Source: Euonymus europaeus (lineage: Eukaryota > Streptophyta > Magnoliopsida > Celastrales > Celastraceae). From it: DNA of 64,000 nt. The stretch lies in NCBI GenBank assembly GCA_963580455.1, contig OY756966.1, positions 24,555,001 through 24,619,000 on the forward strand, written 5' to 3'. The notes beneath the pieces are model-generated. The model ran no database searches and was not told where the DNA came from. It saw only the letters and a program-made list of their open reading frames with translations. The position numbers and the translations under genes are program-made. Below, one piece after another: positions 55,135 to 64,000 of this stretch (positions are counted from its first letter, which is position 1; every line of letters starts with the position of its first letter).

Positions 55135-58005
55135 ATGGCGATGTCCACCGTCCGATCTGCTTCCCTCCGAAATGCTCTTCGTGGGGGCTCTCGAACCTCT
55201 CTTCTTCCCAAGAGACGCTTTTCCTCTTCCGCTCATCACGACGATGCCTGTAATTCTCTCCCACTCTTTCTATATATATGTTTTTGTATGCATGGATGGA
55301 TCTTGTTTGGGTCAGTCTAAATCTGATTATGCTTAATCAAAAGGCGATTTTCGTTGTGCACCAATAGTGGACCGATATTACGGTTTCATTCAACAATTGC
55401 GTTTCGTTGTGACATTTTAGAAGAAAAAAATTAGATCGATCTTTTCGTATACACCGTGTTTTGTTGCTGCGATAGTATTGTATGGATAGGGAAGGAAAAT
55501 GAATAATAATTTTAATTAAACAAAAACCATTTCTCCTAATTTTATGAGTGTTTAGATTGAGAAATTTGGGAGGGGTTAGGGAAGGAAAATGAATTTTATT
55601 TTTTAATTCCTTGTTTGGATATTTTACAAAAAATAAAGGGAAAAATTTGGTGTGAATTAGAGGGAGGGAAGGGTATTTCCTCAAAATGAAGTTATTTGGC
55701 GGGAAAGTTAAGATAAATTAAGGTATTTATCTATTTTGTCCTTTTACATAATAACGGTGTGCATACCCACGATTTGAGATTTTTGGGAGCACAAAAATAG
55801 TGGTACGGAGTCCAGAGATAGAGAGAGCGCCTTGGATTTTTTTTAAAGTTCTTTATCTCATCCGCAAATATAATTACACATTAATAATAAGTTTTCATAT
55901 TCTGAAAATGTTATATTACGATATCATTAATAATAATAATTTTAAGCAATTCATTTTCTGCGAAAGATGCGTGACATTAATTCAGAGATTGATCACTCAA
56001 AATTATAAAAAAAATCACACGCATTAACATAATCCCATAAAAAATTGAACCTAAAAATTATAAAAAAGAAGAGAAAGTAGTTAAAAGGAAGAGAATGGCT
56101 TACCTTTCAGTCTTTCTGTTTACTATTCTTCTCGTGCCATCTGTTGTATTCTAGTCTGATGTTCAAAGCAAATAAGGGCAGGTGGGCAACAGTCGATCAG
56201 TTAGAGCAAAAGAGAAAATGATGTGATTACTTAATTGATATGGTTGACCGAACCGTACCTACCTGGTCACGGATTCACTGATTTTACGGTCTGACCGGCT
56301 GGCATGATCCAATGTTTATAACACTGATCCAAACATAAACATAAGAAGGGGAAAGTAATGACTTTAATGAGTTCTCCTCTGTTTCTTCCATTTCCTCAAT
56401 CCAAACACATCATAAATGTTTTGCTTTCTCTTATTTTTGGACGGAACTATGAGGTAATGAAATTGAATTTAAAAATTCTGTTGCCACCTGAAAGGTTTTG
56501 GATTTTGATTATGATAGGAATTTTTCCCCACTCGGATCTTTTATCATTGGCTTAATCTTCTTTTCCCTTCTATCGAACCTACAGATGAAGCAGAAAAATG
56601 GCAAAAGATAACGTACTTGGGAATTGCTACATGCACTATTTTAGCCATTTATAACCTATCAAAGGGACATCCCCACTACGAAGAGCCGCCAGTGAGTACT
56701 GTTGTTATATTAATTGTTGTGATGCTTGCTTTATTTTATTTACTAGGGAATAGGCATTCCTGACATTAATTACCAATGGAATATATTTTTGAGGGTGGAG
56801 TGAAGAGCCACAAGTGTTACATTATGAGCTTCCCCTAAATTTATTTTTAATTCAATTGTCTGAGAATATGCCAAGTTATTTTAATTTTGTCAACTTACTT
56901 TTGCTTCCATGTATGCAGCCGTACCCATATTTGCACATTCGCAACAAGGAGTTTCCATGGGGTATGTTTGCTTTCATAGATTTGCCTCTTAAATTTGCTT
57001 TTCGTTCTGCCATGAAAATGTTTTATCCTGTTGTCAAGGTTAGGTTGTCTTTTTTTTTTCGTTTTCTTTCAGACTTGACAATCATAGAGGTATGGAATGT
57101 ATCTAATGAGAAGTCAGAGCAGCTGTTAAAGAAGTCCAAATCTTTTGCTTCTTAGAGGTTTTTTTTTTTGAAATAGAAATTTTTTGTTGAGACACCAATA
57201 GTGCAAACCAGAGATTATCCAATGTAGATATTATTTTGTCAATTGTGTGATCACTGCTCACTTTCAATGCAATTAGTGGTTTATTTTTTAGTCCAGTGCA
57301 ATTGAGGTTTGTTGGGAGATCTATTAACAATGAAAAAATTGTGATAGAAAGGATAGAGGTGGATTTTGCCTTGGTACATAAGCAGTACTGAAAGGAGGAG
57401 AAACAATGAGCATTTTTTTTATTGGAAATGGTGAGCAAAACAATTATACCATTCAAGATATTTTCCCAAGGAATCGGGCATTTTTTCTTCTAATTGATCG
57501 CCTGAAACCAAAACAGTAGAGTCTCTGAGGAGATTCTTGACCTTCTGTGCTTAATTCTTGAAAAAGTATCTATTTTTTTCCCCAAATATCAAACAGTGTG
57601 TAGCTGCCATCCATTAGTTCCGTTTGTTTTTTTCTTTCTTTTCTCGTACGACTTTCATTCCAGCACATCATTAGGGGTTTGATACTCTCGATCACTGCCT
57701 GAAAGTTTCTTCTCAGGTTCACTTTATTGGGCTTACATGGTTTTAGTGTGCAATGTGATGTGTATTTATGCTTGAGTTTGTGTTCCTGCATATTCTTGGT
57801 TATTTCCTGCATAATATTGTTTCTTTATTGTTATTTCTTCTTAGCACCGTTAGAAAGTATTGTTTTTTCCCCCTCCTTGTTACTCTATAGTCTATACAGT
57901 TTTGAACGCTCTATTTCTTAAGCTTTAATTGCTGCTATTTTTATCTGATACACACTTTTGTGCAATGCAGGTCCTGATGGTCTCTTCGAGAAAAAACACC
58001 ACTAG
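55135..58005 (+). CDS. COX6A: Cytochrome c oxidase subunit 6a, mitochondrial
   Basis: Four exons, 55135-55249, 56585-56691, 56919-56961 and 57971-58005, join in phase to 99 residues, close to the 102 I remember for the Arabidopsis protein. COX6a is a small subunit of respiratory complex IV in the inner mitochondrial membrane. The N-terminus (MAMSTVRSASLRNALRGGSR ... KRRFSSSAHHDD) is an arginine- and serine-rich mitochondrial presequence. The membrane helix ITYLGIATCTILAIYNL follows, then HPHYEEPPPYPYLHIRNKEF and FPWGPDGLFEKKHH, the conserved C-terminal signature of the family. All splice sites are GT..AG. Introns 1 and 3 are over 1 kb with no recognised insertion. Site II promoter motifs upstream fit a nuclear OXPHOS gene. 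Confidence 0.95.
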
Positions 58006-59087
58006 GATTGTTGGCCCTGCTCGTTGATCTCCCAAGTTATTTCTTTCACCGTTTGTGTAGCAGGATCCATCCAGGCAAACCTGCATATTTCTTGTATCTT
58101 TTCATTTTGAGTTTGATTGTAAACCTTAAACGTTGCAGATTGTCAAGTTTGTACAGGTTATGTTGCTTAATAAAAAGTGATGAACGATTTCAGTTGTCAA
58201 TTTTTTTTTCCCATTTTGAGAGGGTGTGTCTCTTGCTCAAGTTTGTTGGGTTAATATTACTTTTAGTCATAGAAAGATAACTTATGTTTTATTTTAGTCT
58301 CTCAAAGATCGAAGATTTTAACTTGATCATCGAACTTTTATTTTTGTTCCAATCTCATCACCGGGGCAGGTTTTTCCAAATTCAAGTAGCCAAAATGCAC
58401 ATGTGACACTTTGATGGCCCAACTGTATTTTCACGTGAAAAATGTTTTTGATTTTTTTAAAAAATAAAAATCTGGAAAAATTAATAAGTGACAATCAAAC
58501 ATTAAATTTACAATCAAACATTAACCCCATCTCCCACCGTCGCCCCCTCCATAACCACCCCAAGCTCTCTCTCCTCTGTCTCACCACCACCATATCTCTC
58601 ACCATAAGCAGGGGAAGTCCGAGTGGAAGCCCTCATTTTTCAATTAGGACGATCCACCAATAAACACTTGTTGAAACCCTTTTAGTTTCACTATTTGACT
58701 AACTGTCTCTATTCTCGTAACACAACGTAAAGGAGTGTATTTTCTACTCGCCACTCAGTCAAAATTAGCTGCCCACTCCATGACCACCACCACTTTAGTC
58801 GAAGGCCCTTATAGTGAGCCTGCAACATTTAAAGAGATCGAAGTCAAGGATAAAGAAAAAAAGAAAATGGGGCCACTGGTTTGTCGAATTGAATGGGTTA
58901 AAGAGTTATTAATGGATTTAGATCTAGATTTGTGGAATTGAAAGAAACGAGTCATGTGGTGTGGAGGGAAGGTGGGGAGGAGGATGGGTGGACGAAGGTG
59001 TGGGGCTGAAAGACAACTTAAAAAAAATTCATATATTTCCACCTGGAAATATTTTTCTAGGTTAACCAATAATTTTATGGTCAACTT

Positions 59088-59172
59088 CTTATCCACTACT
59101 CATTGCAGTGAAACACTAATATTCAATGCACATACAGAGACAGGACACGCCATTATAAAAGGGCCAACCAAT
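59088..59172. repeat. 85-bp direct repeat inside the element, copy 1
   Basis: Starts CTTATCCACTACTCATTGCA and ends CCAACCAAT. About seven differences from copy 2. Confidence 0.85.
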
Positions 59173-59310
59173 TGTAACGCGGAATCCTATATATACGGAA
59201 TTTCTTATGCTAATTTTTCCGATGTGGTATATAACCACACCATCTACTGCAACAGGACATTTGACAAAGTCAACCTAATGAACACATCTAAACGCAACAC
59301 TTTGGTTTTT

Positions 59311-59395
59311 CTTATCCACTACTCATTGCAGTGAAACACTAACACTCAACGCACATACAGAGACAAGACACGCCATTACAAAAGGATCAACCAAT
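59311..59395. repeat. 85-bp direct repeat inside the element, copy 2
   Basis: Starts CTTATCCACTACTCATTGCA and ends TCAACCAAT, 223 bases after copy 1. Both copies are followed by a TTATGGTCAACTT-like or spacer sequence, suggesting a longer ancestral unit. Confidence 0.85.
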
Positions 59396-59520
59396 CTTAT
59401 GGTCAACTTGTGTTGTGACATAGGCAAGTTGATGATTAAATTAAAATGTTTGATCTTTCGGACTAAAATAAAATATGAGCATTATTCGGTGACTAAAAAT
59501 AAGAGTAACCCTAAGTTTGT

Positions 59521-60383
59521 CTAAGCTAAATGAAAATACAATTTCACGAGTCATCTGACACATTTTGCACAAACATATCAGAAACTGTAGAAAGAAAAAA
59601 AAATGTCCAAAATTATGCTCAAATTATAGAGGTTAAAATTACGTCATTTGAATTAAATACGGCCTAACAGATCTTTTAAAGATGGATAAATAGTTTATTT
59701 AAAATTAATGATATGAAATAAGAATTTTGTATGGTCAGTTTTCTCTAAAATTAGAGAACATAAAAGACATTTTAAAATTATTTTTGAAAATATCCAAAAA
59801 CATGTAATTATTCTTTCACCTAAGAAAATAAAAAGCAAGAACAAATTGATATCATTTTAACTCAAAATCGTATTTTGATGCAAGATAATATTATTAAAAC
59901 GGTAAAAAGAATTTCCAGAGACAAAGCAAGAGGGAAAGGTTTACTTGTCTCATTCGAGTTCAGTTTAGGGGTTGTTACGGAGTTTTCATAGACAACTTTG
60001 GTTGGGGTCCGTGGGTGAGCATTATTAGGAAATGGAGGAATATGAGAATTTATCTACCAAGCAGGCTAACATATAAATGACCATATATGATGGAGTCTTC
60101 CTGCAGGCCTAGTTTCCCAAGAAAAAAATTTCAGAAGGAAAAAGATCCTATCATGTGCACATGCTAAAATAACAAGAATAAAAAAGCCCAGCTGAAACCT
60201 CCAATGAATATAATATGAATACATATTAATAAAATCCTCACCATGCACCAACAAATTTGTGAATACTATTCCTTTTACACTCTGTCACTCCAAAATGAGG
60301 CACAAACGAGCAAAGGACCTTACAAAATCGTCAAATCATTACAACACTGTGTACAGAAGAATACAACCAACTTAGAAGATGGG
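59521..60383. other. AT-rich spacer and 3' flank of the acidic-protein pseudogene
   Basis: I see no gene or repeat. The part nearest 60384 would be the 3' untranslated region of the minus-strand locus. Confidence 0.4.
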
Positions 60384-62800
60384 TCACTCAGTTGCTTCAC
60401 CAGCGCTATTCCCTCTAGTTCTGGTTTCTTGGGAGGATTCTGAACCTATGCTAGAATCTTTCTTGTCTTGGGCTTTTGAAGAGTCAACTGAATCATTATG
60501 GTTCCAACCAGTATTACTATTGGTGCTTGCATGGCCATCATTTTCTTCTTTGGAGGCTGAAGAACTATAGGAATCAAATGACTCCTTTAGTCCTTCATCT
60601 ACATTCCCATTTGCATTGCCATTGTCATTGGTGTTTCCCTGAACAGTGTTCTCACTCTCATTTTGATTTGTATCAGCACTTTGAACAGCATTCTCAGTCT
60701 CTTATTGACTTGCATTAGCGTCGTTGTTAACATCTTGGAAGGCTGAAGAGTCTGTAGTATCAGCACTCTGCACTGCATCAGAGTTGTTGTTTGTGTTTGA
60801 CGATGCATATTTCTCTTGAAATTTCTAAGACACTGAAGAATCAACTTGTTCCTTTTGATGAGCATCAGCATTGTTGTTTGCATTTGAGGATGTGAATTTC
60901 TCTAGGGAAGTTGAGGAATTGGATGTATCAGTATACTGGCCGGCATCAGCGTTGTTGTTTGAGTTGTATGCCTCTTTAGTGGTTGAAGACTCTGAAGAAT
61001 CAAGTTGCACCTTTTGTCCAGAATAGGCATTGTCATTTGTGTTCGACATTGGGACATTTTTATTTGTTCCCTCTACTTCAAGATCATTGTTGGAGTTTTC
61101 ATTCTGAACTGCATCATTGTTCTTGCTCGTCGATGAAGTAGCAGAATTGGTCTCCTCTGAAGTAGATGCATTTGAGTCATCAAGCTGTCCATAAGAAGCA
61201 TTTAATCCAACTGTGGCAGAAGAATCAATAGACTCCTTACTACCTTCATCTCCCTTTATGGAATGCGTAGCATCCAAACATGATTGCTCATTATTTGTGA
61301 CTGGGATATTCACAGTTTGTTTCGGTAAAGCCTTTTCCAAAGTAGAATCGTCTCCTCTTGATACTGTTTCATCTACAATATCATTTTCCTTCAGATCTGT
61401 ACTAGTACCATTCTGCAGGGATGAACCATGAGTTTCTGTACTACCTGCATCATGTTGCAGTTCTTCAATTTCCATAGCAATTGTGGAGTTATGGTGAGCA
61501 ACCTCCCCTTGCATATCATTCTTGTTTTTATCCTCTTCGCTGGTAGTGGCATTTGTGGAATCATTATTTTCTACCATTTCGTTTCCTACCTCATTAGAGG
61601 CTGAGTCATTTTGTTTGTCACTTACCATGTATCTATTTGTTTTGGTGTCAACCTCAGACTCATTCGACTCACTGTTTTCTACCTTTTCTTCCCCATTAAA
61701 GCCCACTAGATCACGGTGTTCGTTTGCATTCAGTGAAATTTGAGTTTCGTGGGCAACTTCACTTGAAGCATCATCCTCCTTGTAGTGTTGTTCTCTTGCA
61801 TCCTCAATTTTTTTCTCATTTCCATCATGAATCTGATTATTTGACAAACCTGACTCCTCACTCTTTGCCTCCTTCTCTTCCATTTCTCTTTCTTGATTTT
61901 CCATCACATTGTTTCCTTCTCCAACCTCTTTATCTTCACTCTCTTGATTTTGTTCTAAACTTCCATTTTCTTCAGGTCTGCTCTCTTTGGTCTCTTCTCT
62001 TTCTGTAACTTTGCTCTTCTTATTCTCATCTTCTTCAACATTCTTCTCTTTACTGTTATCACTGTCCATCTCTAAAATCACATTGCTTTCCTTGCCTTCG
62101 TCATCCTTCTCCTTGCTCTCTTCGGTCCCACTGTCTTCACCAGAATTCTACTTGCTCTCTTCGCTCACCTTCTGTTCAATAACATTTTCAATGCTCTCTT
62201 CTTTCAACTTATTATTGATAACATTTTCCTTGCTCTCTTCTGTCCTACTGTCTTCATGAGAATTCTCCTTGCTGTCTTCATTCACCTTCGCTTCAGAAAG
62301 ATTTTCAATACTCTCATCTTTCGACTTATCCTCAGTGACATTTTCCGTGCCCTCTTCTCCTTCCTTATGTCCATCTATAGAATCTTCTCTGTGCCCATCA
62401 GCATGTCCATTCTTCTCTAGATCTTGATCATGTATCTCGTCCTCTGCACTAGACTTATCATCCACCTCAGGTTTTCTTTCTTTTCCTTCGTTCTTTTTCT
62501 CTTCATCTTCTTCCTCTTCCTTGTTCCTCATATCTTGAATTGGTAGATCCTTCACTTCTGGTTTGAGGTCATTTCTCCCTAATTTTATAACTTCATTACC
62601 GCTTTTAGTGCCCTTTTCATATGCCACTTTCTTATCACGAGAGTGCCTGACTTGGTAAAGCAGCCAAATGCCCACACAAACCAAAAGACAAACTTGTACA
62701 ACATTTTTTACCTTAAAACCTTTAGATCTCTGGTTCCTCGAGGTTATAACCTGAACATGATTATTCTTTTGATCTCCAAGAATTGTTCTCCCGCGGTCAC
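60384..62800 (-). pseudogene. Membrane-anchored acidic repetitive plant protein, broken by in-frame stops
   Basis: The minus-strand frame runs from a splice-acceptor-like TTTGTAG (ending at 62801) to a TGA at 60386-60384, about 800 codons. The only interruptions are TAG (62150-62148), TAG (60827-60825) and TAA (60704-60702). No frameshift occurs between them. Near the N-terminus are NQRSKGFKVKNVVQVC and a hydrophobic stretch (VCLLVCVGIWLLYQV), a single membrane anchor after a basic segment. The rest is Glu/Lys/Asp-rich and then Ser/Asn/Thr-rich, in imperfect repeats (SKEN, NNNADAxQ, DSSxS). I know such an NQRSKG-anchor-acidic-tail architecture from uncharacterised plant proteins. No in-frame ATG was found; one out-of-frame ATG at 62758 meets TAA after four codons. 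Neighbouring repeat units show GAG or AAG where the first two stops lie. Loss of function is likely. Confidence 0.7.
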
Positions 62801-64000
62801 CTACAAAGATTCAACTTCTATTAGCTGTTTGAATAGCTAATAAGTCCATTCGAATCTAAACATCTGCAACAAAAATTGTAGAGTCCTATTGTTGTACGAT
62901 GCATATAAAAATTCTAAAGCATATGCAAACTTCAACTCTGTTGAGTAGTGACACAAACACAAGAATGCACGATCAGACACAAAGTAATCAATACAACCTA
63001 GGCATGAAAACGCAAGAAAAGAACTTTCGGCCGTTGGCTATTCAAGCTTAGTGCTTGTGTTATCTCCACATTTTCTGTTTAAGCTTTTTGACAAGATCTG
63101 ATTATATATTGCTGGTTGAGGGCTGTTATCAATCTGATCTGTGACTTGAGTTTGAAAGTTCTGTCAAAGATAGTTTGTAAGATTCAAATTGGTGCAAATT
63201 TCGCAGAGAATGCTCTTTAGAAGCTAGAAATAAATCATCTATCTTTTTATTTAATCTTACAAACTCAATTAAAAAGGAAATGCATAATGCATTTTAATGG
63301 AATCCGATTGAAGTGCACAATAAATTTTGATGTTAAACAAAATGAAAGCCATAACAAGTGTGTCGTGAGATGCGAAACAGGGCACACTCGATAAATATGC
63401 AGATCTAGACCTTGCATGCCAATTATTTAGATCCAAAATCCAACGCATGCAAAATGAAAAAGAGACAATAAACATACCTAGAAGCAAGAGAGTGGAATTT
63501 GCTGCAATAATGATAAATCCAATGTAAGAGATATAGGAATATCACAGGTACATACAAATGTCTGAATGTGATGGTGAGGGCGTGTCTCTCTTCTCTGAAT
63601 AATAGAATTCTTGATCTTTAGTGGTGGGGGATTTGGATCTATAGAAAGGGCGCTTTCAAAATGTCAGGAACCAAAATCTCAATTTGGATTTATGAGTCTT
63701 CTGGTTCTCAACAACAAAAGCCGAATGGAGTAATAGGACGATTCAAGTTGTCAAGGAGAGGAAACCACCCTTGTTCTTGAATTGAACCCTAGGAATTTTC
63801 AGAGGGAATCGGAAAAAACAAAGGAAATAACTGATTTCATATATTCATCATGGTATTCCTCCATTACAGACTGACGCTCATATAGCCAGACAAGGCTTTA
63901 CAGGACACCTCTCTCCATGATCTCTGGTACGGAAGAATCAGCTGTTGGAAAAGACTTAACTACCCTAAATATAACCTTAAGCATGCAAACCATCTTACGT
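62801..64000 (-). other. Upstream region of the acidic-protein locus; possible LTR start at the edge
   Basis: A donor-like CTTCTAGGTATGTT on the minus strand near 63478 could end a leader exon of the locus. From about 63662 the sequence TGTCAGGAACCAAAATCTC resembles the first bases of an LTR, but no second copy lies in the window. No gene was recognised. Confidence 0.3.

Larger units (their letters stand above)
58247..59512. mobile_element. Non-autonomous DNA transposon with about 90-bp inverted repeats
   Basis: The left end (TGGGTTAATATTACTTTTAG...) and the reverse complement of the right end (AGGGTTACTCTTATTTTTAG...) match for about 90 bases with roughly 75% identity, sharing TTTTATTTTAGTC and the ATTTTAA...ATCATC block. 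The 8-base direct repeat AAGTTTGT flanks it (58239-58246 and 59513-59520). Long inverted repeats with an 8-9 base duplication suggest a Mutator-like or hAT-like element. No transposase is encoded. Confidence 0.8.

Noticed and set aside
55115..55336. Alternative frame over COX6a exon 1
   Set aside because: The overlapping frame from 55135 gives a mitochondrial presequence and splices correctly to the conserved COX6a exons.
63662..64000. LTR-like start TGTCAGGAACC at the window edge
   Set aside because: It shares 11 bases with the chromovirus LTR start but differs after that; without a second LTR in view it is too weak to call.
1..64000. CRISPR arrays, bacterial operons, phage or defence islands
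   Set aside because: Nothing of the kind is visible; gene structure, introns and transposon types are all those of a plant nuclear chromosome.
1..64000. tRNA or rRNA genes
   Set aside because: I saw no cloverleaf-like segment with both promoter boxes apart from the SINE-like copies, and no ribosomal sequence.

Overview
The window is nuclear DNA of a flowering plant, most likely a eudicot. It is AT-rich, the genes have many spliced exons with GT..AG introns, and the intergenic space is filled with plant-type transposons. I could not identify the species. Four host genes can be read through and make sense as proteins: a noncanonical starch synthase of the SS5 type (10.2-21.7 kb), a Spinster-like major facilitator transporter (22.9-30.5 kb), a BAM/CLAVATA1-type leucine-rich-repeat receptor kinase (48.1-51.6 kb) and cytochrome c oxidase subunit 6a (55.1-58.0 kb). 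The first three have the same order as Arabidopsis At5g65685 (SS5), At5g65687 (Spinster homolog) and At5g65700 (BAM1), recalled from memory, so this looks like an old gene neighbourhood expanded by transposons. Two further host-like loci look damaged: a partial gene of an uncharacterised plant family resembling At3g50340/At5g67020 (52.7-53.4 kb), and a membrane-anchored acidic protein with three in-frame stops (60.4-62.8 kb, minus strand).

Layout. 1-4.8 kb: remnants of a Ty3/gypsy and a Ty1/copia element, a frameshifted DUF1985 fragment and a degenerate GTTATCAACGAAAA repeat field. 4.8-10.0 kb: an apparently complete PIF/Harbinger transposon with matching terminal inverted repeats, a TTA target duplication, an intact transposase and a converging Myb-like gene. 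10.0-30.5 kb: SS5 and the transporter, both forward, with five copies of a SINE-like family inside their introns. 30.5-33.6 kb: a Tourist-like miniature element and a copia remnant split by a very small LTR element (TRIM). 33.6-39.1 kb: a full-length young Ty3/gypsy chromovirus with an uninterrupted 1526-residue polyprotein. 39.1-46.4 kb: a possible miniature element, a 5'-truncated LINE tail with a 16-bp target duplication, a decayed Helitron in reverse orientation with recognisable ends, and a short retroposon. 46.4-58.0 kb: the receptor kinase, the damaged family member and COX6a. 58.2-59.5 kb: a 1.27-kb non-autonomous element with about 90-bp inverted repeats. 60.4-64.0 kb: the nonsense-riddled pseudogene and its upstream region.

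How it works together. The host genes do not form a pathway. Their products serve starch granule initiation (plastid), lipid or small-molecule export (membrane), peptide-hormone perception (plasma membrane) and respiration (mitochondrion). The main story is transposon dynamics: at least eight element classes are present, several with target duplications read base by base. Relative ages can be inferred: the chromovirus LTRs differ by one base and the TRIM LTRs by one base, whereas the copia, DUF1985 and Helitron helicase remnants carry frameshifts or large deletions. I did not see a defence island, CRISPR array or other clearly new system. The best candidates for a second look are the apparently autonomous Harbinger element and the stop-interrupted acidic-protein gene.
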